Source: Anaerolineales bacterium
Lineage (GTDB): Bacteria; Chloroflexota; Anaerolineae; Anaerolineales; Villigracilaceae
Assembly (NCBI GenBank): GCA_020851785.1
Contig: JADZCC010000017.1
Span: forward strand, 1 to 60,006
Reading direction: 5' to 3'
DNA length: 60,006 nt
The notes under the pieces were generated by a model. It worked only from the letters and a program-made list of their open reading frames with translations. It was not told the DNA's origin and did not search any database. Positions 32,552-40,536 of the stretch are shown here, in pieces; within the stretch, counting starts at the first letter, position 1; the number at the start of each line of letters is the position of its first letter. The position numbers and the translations under genes are program-made.

Positions 32552-33736
32552 TCATTCGCTTTTCCATTTGACTTCTGCGCCGCGCGCGGCATGGGTGATA
32601 TACACTTCGGGCTGGAGGTTGGTTTGCGTTTGATATTTTTGCGCGAGCGTCAGCGCAAACGCCTCCGCTTGCGCCGCCGCCACCAAATTAACCGTGCAAC
32701 CGCCAAAGCCTGCGCCCGTCAGCCGCGCGCCGTAACAGCCTTTTAGCGTTTGGGCAATTTCAACCAGCGCATCCAATTCGGGGCAGGAGACTGCATACAA
32801 ATCCCGCAAACTTCGCTGGCATTGATTCATCAACTGCCCAAAAGTTTGGATGTCGCCTGCGGCCAACAACGCCTCCACTTGATTCATCCGCTCGATCTCT
32901 TCCACTACATGACGCGCGCGCCGCTCCGTCTTAACTGGAAGCTGGTCGCTGAGCCGATTGAAATCTTCCACGCGGACATCTCTCAACGTGTGAATGTGCG
33001 GCAAACTCTTTTGCAAAAAGCGCACTGCTTCTTCGCAGGACTGGCGACGGTCGTTGTATTCGCTATCCGCCAATTTGCGGCGGATGGTTGTATCCGCCAC
33101 GACGATGGAAACATCGGGTGGCAGGGCCAGTTCCTTCCATTCCAGTGAGCGGCAATCGAGGAGCAGGGCTTTATGCTCCACGCCGCACGCCGCGGCAAAC
33201 TGATCCATAATGCCGCAGTTGACTCCCACGTAGCGGTTCTCTGCCTTTTGTGCGAGCAAAGCCAATTGCATGGGCGGTACACTCCAGCCGCCGAGCGTTT
33301 GCCAGGCGAGCATGAAACTCAACTCCACCGAAGCGGACGAACTCAACCCGGCCCCGCGCGGTACATCTGAAGCGAAGACCGCGTTCATGGCTGGAGCGGA
33401 TAAGTTTTCTTGTAACAAAGTCCACAGGATTCCGGCCGGGTAGAAAGCCCATTCGGGCAGGGGCGTTGCGTCGGCTTGGGTTTTGGCGGAAACAGATTGG
33501 GCGGAGAACGTGGCCATTTGGTTGTAGTCCACAGCCCAAAGCGTGGAGTGCGGCGCAGGCGCTGGCGAGCAGGCGATGTAAGTGGCGCGGTCAATCGCGG
33601 CGGGCAGGACTAATCCCGCGTTGTAATCCACATGCTCGCCCAATAAATTTACCCGCCCCGGCGCACGGACGATGAATTGCGGCTGGCGGTTGAATTTTTG
33701 CTGATAGCGCGCGGCAACCTGTTCGATGAGTTTCAT
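32552..33736 (-). CDS. galK: Galactokinase
   Basis: A 394-residue GHMP kinase: RAPGRVNLLGEHVDYNAGLVLPAAI (GHE-type substrate motif), GAGLSSSASVELSF (ATP loop), NCGIMDQFAAACG with the catalytic Asp, and RLTGAGFGGCTVNLV near the C-terminus. It phosphorylates galactose at C1 in the Leloir pathway. No galT or galE is adjacent; downstream on the same strand are a UDG and a flavoprotein. It is divergent from the tryptophan T-box promoter, whose -35 box lies 35 bp from this start. Confidence 0.94.
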   Translation of the reverse strand: MKLIEQVAARYQQKFNRQPQFIVRAPGRVNLLGEHVDYNAGLVLPAAIDRATYIACSPAPAPHSTLWAVDYNQMATFSAQSVSAKTQADATPLPEWAFYPAGILWTLLQENLSAPAMNAVFASDVPRGAGLSSSASVELSFMLAWQTLGGWSVPPMQLALLAQKAENRYVGVNCGIMDQFAAACGVEHKALLLDCRSLEWKELALPPDVSIVVADTTIRRKLADSEYNDRRQSCEEAVRFLQKSLPHIHTLRDVRVEDFNRLSDQLPVKTERRARHVVEEIERMNQVEALLAAGDIQTFGQLMNQCQRSLRDLYAVSCPELDALVEIAQTLKGCYGARLTGAGFGGCTVNLVAAAQAEAFALTLAQKYQTQTNLQPEVYITHAARGAEVKWKSE

Positions 33737-33770
33737 CGTGGGTTATTGTAAAGCAGTTCGTGAATTTTCC

Positions 33771-33798
33771 TTGACAAATCGCGTCGGCGGCCTATAAT
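33771..33798 (+). promoter_or_regulatory. Consensus promoter of the T-box transcript
   Basis: TTGACA (33771-33776), 16-bp spacer, TATAAT (33793-33798), immediately before the T-box leader. Confidence 0.9.
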
Positions 33799-33806
33799 CG
33801 CCTTCA

Positions 33807-34176
33807 ATAAAATAAAACTGTGATGAGGACGAGTACGCGCGGTACGACGGTTTAGAGAGCAGGCAGTAAGCGGTGAAAGCCCTGCCCGAGACGACGGCGC
33901 CGAATGGACCTTGGAGTTGCGAAGAGAAAGTTCAACCTGGACGATTATGTTGAGCGAGTACCAGAGACGGGAACTGCGCCCGTTACCCTGCAGAGTTTCT
34001 TAGCGAGATGGTCACTAGTAAACTAGATAACTACCTCACTAGCAAACTACAAGAGTGAAGCTGGCTTTCCCCCTGTTGCATCACAACAGGGATTTTTTAT
34101 TAAGTAGGGAACTGGCTTAATTCGGGTGGCACCGCGAACTTTACGTTCGTCCCGTGATTGGGACGAACGTATTTTT
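33807..34176 (+). ncRNA. Tryptophan T-box riboswitch
   Basis: A 5' leader with T-box landmarks: AGAGAGC and the GGTGAAAGCCC region of stem I, the specifier context GAA-TGG-ACC with TGG (Trp) at 33905-33907, the T-box sequence GGTGGCACCGCG (34125-34136), and a terminator TACGTTCGTCCC/GGGACGAACGTA (34142-34171) with a T-run. Uncharged tRNA-Trp would stabilise the antiterminator and allow expression of the small ORF and trpB. An extra hairpin CCCTGTTG/CAACAGGG (34075-34092) followed by TTTTTT lies in the middle. A tandem ACTAG repeat (34012-34050) is inserted in the linker. Confidence 0.93.
34012..34050. repeat. Short tandem ACTAG array inside the T-box leader
   Basis: TCACTAG, TAAACTAG, ATAACTAC, CTCACTAG, CAAACTAC: 7-8 bp units lying between stem I and the antiterminator. 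Same family as the array at 51745-51783. Confidence 0.8.
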
Positions 34177-34199
34177 ATTTAATTTGGAAAGGAGTCTGT

Positions 34200-34379
34200 A
34201 TGAACGCGCAACCGAATCTTGCTTTGGAAGAAGAACTTCCGGTTGAACCCCCCGCTGTGGAAGTCGAAGTGGAAGCGGAGGAGGAAGTTCTGGTGGTCCT
34301 CTCGGCGCGGCAGGTGTACGCTCAACGCTTCGCTGAAAATGCGTCTAACGCTGTTCCCAGCCCGGCTTTTGTGCCGTGA
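34200..34379 (+). CDS. Small acidic protein downstream of the T-box
   Basis: A 59-residue ORF with a good RBS (AAAGGAGTCTGT). The middle is very acidic (EEELPVEPPAVEVEVEAEEE), followed by VLVVLSARQVYAQRFAENAS. There is no Trp codon, so it is not a Trp leader peptide; regulation is already explained by the T-box. It is 46 bp before trpB and would be made in the same transcript. I do not recognise the family. It might be a small partner of TrpB2 or an unrelated insertion. Confidence 0.55.
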   Translation: MNAQPNLALEEELPVEPPAVEVEVEAEEEVLVVLSARQVYAQRFAENASNAVPSPAFVP

Positions 34380-34425
34380 ATGACTCGTCATTTCATTTCA
34401 ATTCAAACTTAAGGAGAAAAATAAC

Positions 34426-35799
34426 ATGTCTGAGCAAACCCGTTTCAATTTATCGCAAGCCGACCTGCCAAAATTTTGGTACAACATCAACGCCGATAGC
34501 CCGGTTGCGCCTGCGCCAGTTTTGCACCCCGGCACGCTCGAGCCGGTGACGCCAGACTTCCTTTCCGTGCTGTTCCCGATGGATTTAATCATGCAGGAGA
34601 TCAGCGCGGAACGTTATATTGAAATTCCCGAAGAAGTGCGCGAGATTTACAAACTCTGGAGGCCCACGCCATTAATCCGCGCGGCGCGGTTGGAGAAGGC
34701 GCTCGGCACGCCCGCGCATATCTACTATAAATATGAAGGCGCTTCGCCGGTGGGCAGTCACAAACCGAACACGGCGGTGGCGCAGGCTTTCTATAATAAG
34801 GTCGGCGGCACGCACGCAATGACCACGGAAACCGGCGCCGGGCAGTGGGGGACTTCGCTGGCCATGGCCTGCAATTACTTTGACCTGGATTTGGAAGTGT
34901 ACATGGTCAAGGTTTCGTATGGTCAGAAGCCGTATCGCCGCATTTTTATGGAGACCTTTGGCGCGCAAGTCTATGCCAGCCCAACGGATCGAACCAATTA
35001 CGGGCGTTCTTTGTTGGAGAAAGACCCGCAAAACCCGGGCTCGTTGGGGATTGCCATTTCAGAAGCGGTGGAAGCGGCCGCTTCTTCCGGCGGGAAGAAA
35101 AAATACGGGCTGGGTTCGGTGTTGAATCATGTGCTTTTACATCAGACCGTGATCGGCGAAGAATCCCTGAAGCAAATGGATTTGGCTGGAGAATACCCGG
35201 ACGTAGTGATTGGGTGCGCGGGTGGCGGCTCGAACTTTGCGGGGATCGCCTTCCCCTTCCTGCGCGAGAATCTAAAGAACGGTCAACGCACGCGTTTGCT
35301 GGCGGTGGAGCCAACGGCCACGCCCTCGCTGACGAAAGGCGTGTACACGTTTGATTATGGCGACACCGCTCAAATGGCTCCGATTGTTAAGATGCACACG
35401 CTCGGCCATACGTTTATGCCGCCGGAAATTCACGCCGGCGGATTGCGCTATCACGGAATGGCGCCGACGCTTTCGGCGTTGTACGACGCGGGCCTGGTGG
35501 AAGCGAAAGCGGTTAAGCAACGCGCCACGTTTGAAGCCGCGATTCAATTTACGAAAACGGAAGGCATTATCCCCGCGCCAGAGAGCGCGCATGCCATTCG
35601 CGCGGCGATTGACGAGGCGCTGGTAGCCAAGGAAAAAGGCGAGAAGCGCGTCATCCTCTTCAACTTGTCCGGGCATGGACATTTTGACATGGTTTCTTAT
35701 GAAAAATATTTGAACAATGGGCTGGAAGATTACGAATATCCGGTCGAAGCGGTTCAGGAAGCCATGCAACATTTGCCGCAGGTTGCGCCCGCCAATTAA
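34426..35799 (+). CDS. trpB: Tryptophan synthase beta chain, TrpB2 type
   Basis: A 457-residue TrpB2-like enzyme: [39 protein letters not shown] with the PLP Lys in [31 protein letters not shown] (phosphate-binding Gly loop), and [10 protein letters not shown]. The length above 430 and the N-terminal extension distinguish TrpB2 from TrpB1. It condenses indole with serine or scavenges indole; no trpA is adjacent, as is usual for TrpB2. The Trp-specific T-box upstream supports the assignment. RBS AAGGAGAAAAATAAC. Confidence 0.95.
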   Translation: MSEQTRFNLSQADLPKFWYNINADSPVAPAPVLHPGTLEPVTPDFLSVLFPMDLIMQEISAERYIEIPEEVREIYKLWRPTPLIRAARLEKALGTPAHIYYKYEGASPVGSHKPNTAVAQAFYNKVGGTHAMTTETGAGQWGTSLAMACNYFDLDLEVYMVKVSYGQKPYRRIFMETFGAQVYASPTDRTNYGRSLLEKDPQNPGSLGIAISEAVEAAASSGGKKKYGLGSVLNHVLLHQTVIGEESLKQMDLAGEYPDVVIGCAGGGSNFAGIAFPFLRENLKNGQRTRLLAVEPTATPSLTKGVYTFDYGDTAQMAPIVKMHTLGHTFMPPEIHAGGLRYHGMAPTLSALYDAGLVEAKAVKQRATFEAAIQFTKTEGIIPAPESAHAIRAAIDEALVAKEKGEKRVILFNLSGHGHFDMVSYEKYLNNGLEDYEYPVEAVQEAMQHLPQVAPAN

Positions 35800-35916
35800 C
35801 CTTTTACGAATTTCTAAGCCATCTTGATGGTTGCATTCCGCGTCACCTTCAAGATGGCGATTAAAGCGGGATATAATTTACGAACGTATTTCAGCGCTTT
35901 TGGAGAAATTAACGTT

Positions 35917-36465
35917 ATGGAATTCATCCCCACAAAAATACCGGATGTGATCATGCTCAGGCCGCAGGTCGTGGAAGATTCGCGCGGCTTTGCCTTGGAG
36001 ACCTACCGCGATACGCAGTTTGACGCCTCTGGCCTGCCGCAGATGTTTGTACAGGAAAAACACACCAGTTCCTATCAAGGCGTCATTCGCGGATTGCATT
36101 ATCAAATTACACGGCCGCAGGGAAAACTCGTCCGCGTGGTCATTGGTCAGATCTTCAATGTGGCGGTAGACTTGCGCCAAAGTTCGCCAACTTTTGGCCA
36201 GTGGGTGGGCGCAATCCTTTCAGAAGAAAATAAATATCAGGTTTGGGTTCCGCCGGGTTTCGCGCACGGGTTTTGCGCGCTCAGCCGAACAGCGGATGTG
36301 ATTCATAAGTTGACCGCGTATGATGAGCCGGAGTGGGAACGTTGTCTTTTGTGGAATGATCCGCAAGTTAATGTGATGTGGCCGTTATATCATGGCGGCT
36401 CGCCGATTCTGTCTGAAGGGGATGTGGCTGGGCGGCCTTTGGCAGAACTCGATCTGTTTGATTAA
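35917..36465 (+). CDS. rfbC: dTDP-4-dehydrorhamnose 3,5-epimerase-like protein
   Basis: A 182-residue cupin-fold epimerase: DSRGFALETYRDTQFD, VQEKHTSSYQGVIRGLHYQ (the HxSxS-like start and catalytic His), GKLVRVVIGQIFNVAVDLRQSSPTFGQW, and VPPGFAHGFCAL. This is the RmlC/RfbC pattern for dTDP-L-rhamnose formation. The usual partners rmlA, rmlB and rmlD are not in the window. The start at 35917 is supported by TTTGGAGAAATTAACGTT; a longer frame from 35824 is unlikely. A TATAAT at 35872-35877 may give it its own promoter, separate from trpB. Confidence 0.9.
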   Translation: MEFIPTKIPDVIMLRPQVVEDSRGFALETYRDTQFDASGLPQMFVQEKHTSSYQGVIRGLHYQITRPQGKLVRVVIGQIFNVAVDLRQSSPTFGQWVGAILSEENKYQVWVPPGFAHGFCALSRTADVIHKLTAYDEPEWERCLLWNDPQVNVMWPLYHGGSPILSEGDVAGRPLAELDLFD

Positions 36466-36484
36466 GGGCGAAGGTATCGAAAAC

Positions 36485-36517
36485 AAAAAGTGGAGCCAAC
36501 TTCGGCTCCACTTTTTT
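36485..36517. terminator. Bidirectional terminator
   Basis: AAAAAGTGGAGCC/GGCTCCACTTTTT, 13-bp stem with T-runs on both sides, between the convergent rfbC and cytochrome c genes. Confidence 0.9.
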
Positions 36518-36534
36518 GTTAAGTTCTAGCTTGC

Positions 36535-36930
36535 TTAGGGTTTCAACGTGCGGACGAACGCAATAGCTTGCCAGATTTGTTCGTCGGTCAAAACGCCAGC
36601 CCAGGGTGGCATGGCGGTATCCGGCACGCCGGTGCTAATGCGCCAGAAGAGGTAGTCGTCCGCTACGCCAGGGGCGAAGCTGGAGAGGTTGCGGGGCTTG
36701 GGGTCTAACGCCGCGCCGGCAGGGCCGTCGCCATGGCCTTGCGGGCCGTGACAGGAAGCGCAGTTGGTTTGGAACACTTTTTCGCCAGCGGTTGCGGCGT
36801 CGGCGCCCAGCGGGCTGGTCTTTCCGGCATATTCTGCTGGAACGGTTGGAATGGCTTCGGTGGCCTGCGAACTACCGCATGCGGCGAGCAGGACAGAGCC
36901 AATTACGAGAAAAAACAGGGCTTTCTTCAT
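36535..36930 (-). CDS. Cytochrome c lipoprotein
   Basis: A 131-residue monohaem cytochrome c. It has a lipoprotein signal (FFLVIGSVLLAACGSS, lipobox LAAC), a class I haem site TNCASCHGPQGHGDG (CxxCH), and a likely Met ligand in TGVPDTAMPPWAGVL, ending with a helix EQIWQAIAFVRTL. It should be anchored outside the membrane and pass electrons, probably to the CuA subunit encoded divergently 500 bp away. The shared intergenic region holds a 14-bp palindrome (36999-37012). Confidence 0.92.
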   Translation of the reverse strand: MKKALFFLVIGSVLLAACGSSQATEAIPTVPAEYAGKTSPLGADAATAGEKVFQTNCASCHGPQGHGDGPAGAALDPKPRNLSSFAPGVADDYLFWRISTGVPDTAMPPWAGVLTDEQIWQAIAFVRTLKP

Positions 36931-37238
36931 CTAGATGATCCTCCGAACTCCTTTTAATGTAAGGATGAAATTATATGGGATTTATGTTCGTCATCAAAGT
37001 GACAATTGTCACCCTTAAAGCAGGTTAAATATCTGGCGGGTTTCAACCCTGCGGATGAAAACCAATTATGAACCTTGAATAAGAAGTAAACCTCACAAAA
37101 TGGGATTATAACGCAATCCTGATGAATGTCACGCTCTATCAAGTTACATTTATCACATTGGTTTTAAGGCCTCTAATGCTATGATAGCCAAAAATTTAAG
37201 ATTTTATTAAGTTTTCAGTTTTGAAAAAGGAGAATCTC
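36931..37238. promoter_or_regulatory. Divergent control region of the respiratory island
   Basis: A 308-bp AT-rich region without a convincing gene, between the leftward cytochrome c and the rightward reductase operon. It contains the perfect palindrome GTGACAATTGTCAC (36999-37012), resembling a CRP/FNR-superfamily site in its TGAC-TGTCA half sites, and further TCAC/TATCA-type words near 37125-37155. The palindrome is 69 bp from the cytochrome start. The regulator is unknown. Confidence 0.5.
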
Positions 37239-37397
37239 ATGTCCGAGAAGAACGAGCAAGAGCAAGAACCTGTATCCTGGGGACAGAAGTTGTTCGATAA
37301 CGTCTGGATCTTGTTTGTGGCCTCATTGCTGATCAGCACGCTGATCTACAATGTCTGGGGGATTGTCAACCTGATGAGCGTCCCACCGGCGCCGTAG
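37239..37397 (+). CDS. 52-residue single-helix subunit (ba3 subunit IIa-like)
   Basis: A short gene starting MSEKNEQEQEPVSWGQKLFD with one transmembrane helix (NVWILFVASLLISTLIYNVW, residues 21-40) and ending MSVPPAP. RBS AAAGGAGAATCTC. It lies 34 bp before the CuA subunit II gene and is the first gene of the operon. Size, single helix and position recall the subunit IIa/CbaD peptide of Thermus ba3 oxidase, although the sequence is not obviously the same. It would be missed by annotation with a 60-residue cutoff. Confidence 0.8.
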   Translation: MSEKNEQEQEPVSWGQKLFDNVWILFVASLLISTLIYNVWGIVNLMSVPPAP

Positions 37398-37431
37398 TCA
37401 AACTCAATATGGATTAAGGAGAATGTAAATC

Positions 37432-37962
37432 ATGTTAGCGCCTGAAAAAAATTGGTGGAGGCCCATGGGTCGTCTGGAAAAGACCTGGCTGACCATGGCT
37501 TTGGCTTGGTGTATTTTCTTGACGATTATGATGCCGCTCTGGTATTACATGGGCAAGCAAAACGTGCCCACCGAAACGTATCGCACCACCGCGCAGAAAT
37601 ATGCCGCAACCGTGAATGAATTTGTGACTAAATATCAGGTTGGCGAAGAAAACCTCGGCGGGGTTCCCATCCCGGTCGTTGCGCCGCCCGCTGGTAGCGA
37701 CGTCTACATCCGCGCCAGCGCCTGGCAGTGGTTCCCAATTCTGCAACTCGAAAAAGGCCAGGAATATCGCCTGCACCTTTCTTCAATGGACTACAACCAC
37801 GGCTTTTCGCTTCAACCGGTCAACATTAACCTACAGGTTTTGCCCGGCTACGAATATGTCGCCACCATTACCCCAACCTCATCCGGCGACTTCACCATCG
37901 TTTGTAATGAATATTGTTTTGTTGGCCACCACACCATGGTGGGCAAGATTATCGTGAAATAG
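37432..37962 (+). CDS. Haem-copper reductase subunit II with CuA
   Basis: A 176-residue subunit II with one N-terminal transmembrane helix (LTMALAWCIFLTIMMPLWYY) and a cupredoxin domain. The CuA ligands are complete: His in SSMDYNHGFSL, then CNEYCFVGHHTMVG giving Cys-x3-Cys, His and Met. The single anchor helix and short length match the B-family (ba3) form. It accepts electrons from a cytochrome c, likely the lipoprotein at 36535, and hands them to subunit I. It ends 11 bp before the subunit I start. Confidence 0.94.
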   Translation: MLAPEKNWWRPMGRLEKTWLTMALAWCIFLTIMMPLWYYMGKQNVPTETYRTTAQKYAATVNEFVTKYQVGEENLGGVPIPVVAPPAGSDVYIRASAWQWFPILQLEKGQEYRLHLSSMDYNHGFSLQPVNINLQVLPGYEYVATITPTSSGDFTIVCNEYCFVGHHTMVGKIIVK

Positions 37963-37973
37963 GAGAAGACGTA

Positions 37974-39701
37974 ATGGCAACCCTTGCCCCCACAACTCCC
38001 TGGACCAAGGAAGCGAAAGACGATTATCGCACTTGTCCAGTCCTGACCTTAAAGGTGGATATGCACGCCGAACGGCTGATTATCGCAAATGCGGTGATGG
38101 CTGTGGTGGTGCTGGCGATTGGCGGTCTGGCCGCGCTCTTAATCGCCCTGACGCGCTGGCAGGCCATTCACCTGCTCCCCGCCGACTGGTTCTATCGCCT
38201 GCTCACGCTTCACGGCATTGACATGCTGATTGCCTGGATGGTGTTTTTTGAAATTGCCGGTTTACACTTTGGCTCAACGGTCTTATTAAACGCGCGTCAT
38301 GCCGCGCCTAAAGCCGCCTGGCTGGGCTTCATTATGATGACTGTCGGCGGGTTGATGGCCAATGTCGTCGTCTTGCTCGATCCGAAAAACACCGTGGCGT
38401 ACACCGCCTATATGCCGCTCAAAGCCAGCCCGCTCTTTTACCTGAGCTACATCCTCTTTGCGGTTGGCGCATTAATCGCCGTAATCACTTTCTTCATCAA
38501 CATTGTGGTGGCTAAGCGCGAAAAGCGCTTTGAAGGCTCCCTGCCGCTCGTCGCGTTCGGCTTTATGACAGCCGCAATTTTGGCGACCTACACCCTGCTT
38601 CAAGGCGCGGCGGCGGTTGTCCCAGCCTTCCTGTGGTCCATCAACGTGCTTTCGCATTTTGACCCGGGCATTTATCGCAACTTCTTCTGGGGCTTTGGAC
38701 ATCCCGCTCAACAAGTGAACCTGGCCGCGATGATCTCCATCTGGTACGCGCTGGCTCAAATCACGGTTGGCGTTCGTCCGGTCAACGAGAAATTCTCGCG
38801 CCTAGCGTTCGTCCTCTACCTCTTCTTCATCAACCTCGGCTCCGCCCATCACTTGTTGGTGGACCCCGGCTTGTCCTTCGCCTGGAAGGCGGTCAATACC
38901 TCCTACGCGATGTACCTCGCTGTGCTGGGTTCGATGATGCACGCTTTCTCGATCCCCGCCGCAATTGAAGTCGCCCAACGCGCCAAAGGCTTTAGAAAAG
39001 GCCTGTTTGGCTGGCTTCGTAACGCCCCGTGGAAAGAGCCGGGCTTTGCCGCCATGGTCATCTCCATCATTATCTTTGGTTGGGTGGGCGGCGTCACCGG
39101 CGTGGTCATCGGCACGGAACAAATCAACCTGTTGGTTCACAACACCATGCGCCTGCCGGGCCACTTCCACGCCACGGTCGTCTCCGGCACTACCACCGCT
39201 TTCATGGGCTTTGCCTACTACATGGTTCCGCTCATCTTCCGCAAGGAACTGAAACTCAAGAAGTGGGCCACCTGGCAACCGTACATCTTCGGCGGCGGCA
39301 TGTTGCTCCTCTCGCTCGGTATGATCGTCAGCGGTTTGCAAGGCGTTTCGCGCCGTAGCTGGGACATCACCTTCGCGGGCGTCGTCCCCGGCACCGTTGA
39401 ACTCAGCCTCGCGATCTTTGGCATCGGCGCAATCTTGGCGGTCATTGGCGGGATCATGTTTGTCACCATCATGCTCACCTCGATCCTCACTGGCTCGCGC
39501 CTTGAGGCCAGCCAACTGCTCCTCGTGACCGGCAACAACAACCCTGTCCTAGAATCGACCAAGTTGACCGAACACGACATGGAATCCAAACAAAACCAAC
39601 CCAAAGGCGCTTTCGTTCTTGTGCTGGCTTTCCTGGCTTGGTTTGCGGTGTACTACTTTACCAACTGGTGGCTCCTCGGACGCACCTGGTTCATCCGCTA
39701 A
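37974..39701 (+). CDS. B-family haem-copper reductase subunit I, active-site Tyr absent
   Basis: A 575-residue, roughly 13-helix catalytic subunit. Haem and CuB ligands are present: His80 (LTLHGIDM), His243 (FGHPAQQVN), His292-His293 (GSAHHLLVDPG), His397 and His399 (LPGHFHATV). In oxygen reductases of this family the motif is GHPxxY, whose Tyr is cross-linked to the CuB His; here the position is Gln247. Loss of that Tyr is typical of nitric oxide reductases, so this may be a B-family-derived NO reductase (eNOR-like) with CuA input. Haem A synthase is encoded nearby. RBS AGGAGAAGACGTA. Start chosen after the stop of subunit II. Confidence 0.9.
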   Translation: MATLAPTTPWTKEAKDDYRTCPVLTLKVDMHAERLIIANAVMAVVVLAIGGLAALLIALTRWQAIHLLPADWFYRLLTLHGIDMLIAWMVFFEIAGLHFGSTVLLNARHAAPKAAWLGFIMMTVGGLMANVVVLLDPKNTVAYTAYMPLKASPLFYLSYILFAVGALIAVITFFINIVVAKREKRFEGSLPLVAFGFMTAAILATYTLLQGAAAVVPAFLWSINVLSHFDPGIYRNFFWGFGHPAQQVNLAAMISIWYALAQITVGVRPVNEKFSRLAFVLYLFFINLGSAHHLLVDPGLSFAWKAVNTSYAMYLAVLGSMMHAFSIPAAIEVAQRAKGFRKGLFGWLRNAPWKEPGFAAMVISIIIFGWVGGVTGVVIGTEQINLLVHNTMRLPGHFHATVVSGTTTAFMGFAYYMVPLIFRKELKLKKWATWQPYIFGGGMLLLSLGMIVSGLQGVSRRSWDITFAGVVPGTVELSLAIFGIGAILAVIGGIMFVTIMLTSILTGSRLEASQLLLVTGNNNPVLESTKLTEHDMESKQNQPKGAFVLVLAFLAWFAVYYFTNWWLLGRTWFIR

Positions 39702-39712
39702 ATTAATTCACC

Positions 39713-39749
39713 AGACTTCGGCGGGCAGGTCAGCCGCCGAAGTCTTTTC
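39713..39749 (+). terminator. Intrinsic terminator after subunit I
   Basis: AGACTTCGGCGG/CCGCCGAAGTCT, 12-bp stem, then TTTTCG. It may reduce but not prevent readthrough to the copper genes. Confidence 0.85.
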
Positions 39750-39779
39750 GCAGGTTTAATTGCACATTTACGGTAAACA

Positions 39780-40445
39780 ATGTTAGCTTCGCTGTTGTTA
39801 GGGTTATTGGGGAGTCTCGGTCACTGTGTTGGGATGTGTAGCGCGGTGGTTCTGCTCTTAAACCGCCATCCAGTCTTCCAAAATAAATTCGCCTGGGCGC
39901 TCGTACACGCCGGGCGAATTAGCGCTTATATCCTCCTCGGTTTTATTTTTGGGGCTTTTGGCCAGGCGCTGGCTTCGTTCGATAAATTCCAAGCCGCGCT
40001 CTCCATCCTCTTTGCCGCCCTCGCCTTTTACATGGCTTCCGCATTTATTGGATTAACCCCCTCGCCCGAAATTTTATTAACCTCCTTGACGCAACGCTGG
40101 GGCCGCGCCATCCGCGCCTTCAAATCCGCTTCGCTCCCGACCTCATACCTGCTCGGCGTCCTTTGGGGATTTCTCCCCTGCGGCTTGGTCCTCACCGCGC
40201 TCGTCCCCGCAATCGCTTCCAAATCTGCAACGACTGGCGCGCTCAATATGCTGGTCTTTGGCTTGGCCACTGTGCCGAGTCTGCTGGCCGTCAAATGGCT
40301 GGCGGATAAATCCACCCCGCGCCTCTGGTCCCGTGGCTTGGCCGCTGTGGTGATGATGATCTTCGGCTTCCAATTTGCCATGCGCGGCTTTGCTTCGCTG
40401 GGCCTCGTCGAACACCTTATGCTCGGCGAAATCATGTTCTGGTAA
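39780..40445 (+). CDS. TauE/SafE-like (DsbD_2/CcoS-neighbour) permease
   Basis: A 221-residue membrane protein with six helices in two related halves. LLGSLGHCVGMCSAVV and GVLWGFLPCGLVLTAL carry the conserved Gly/Cys/Pro patterns of the 'sulfite exporter TauE/SafE family' that sits beside cbb3 oxidase genes, and resemble the DsbD transmembrane core. In cbb3 operons such proteins aid copper supply or assembly. The Cys in LGHCVGMC and LPCG may handle metal or thiols. It precedes the copper ATPase, separated by a heptad array. Confidence 0.82.
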   Translation: MLASLLLGLLGSLGHCVGMCSAVVLLLNRHPVFQNKFAWALVHAGRISAYILLGFIFGAFGQALASFDKFQAALSILFAALAFYMASAFIGLTPSPEILLTSLTQRWGRAIRAFKSASLPTSYLLGVLWGFLPCGLVLTALVPAIASKSATTGALNMLVFGLATVPSLLAVKWLADKSTPRLWSRGLAAVVMMIFGFQFAMRGFASLGLVEHLMLGEIMFW

Positions 40446-40535
40446 CCTTCAACCTTCAACCTTCAACCTTCAACCTGAAACCTGACACCTGAAACCTGAC
40501 ACCTGACACCTGAAACCTTCAACCTGAAACCTACC
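40446..40535. repeat. Long heptad array AACCTTC/AACCTGA
   Basis: Thirteen 7-bp units: four AACCTTC, then AACCTGA/CACCTGA variants, one more AACCTTC, AACCTGA, AACCTAC. It fills the entire gap between the permease and the ATPase and leaves the latter without a clear RBS. It is the longest array in the window. Confidence 0.95.
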
Positions 40536-40536
40536 C

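Noticed and set aside
34075..34098. Independent terminator or separate RNA inside the T-box leader
   Set aside because: CCCTGTTG/CAACAGGG followed by T residues looks like a terminator, but its place between stem I and the antiterminator fits T-box stem III; kept as part of the T-box.
38802..39515. Long open frame opposite the reductase subunit I
   Set aside because: It is antisense to a strongly conserved gene, is rich in Asp, Glu, His and Arg as expected from reversed membrane-protein codons, and has no RBS or homology.
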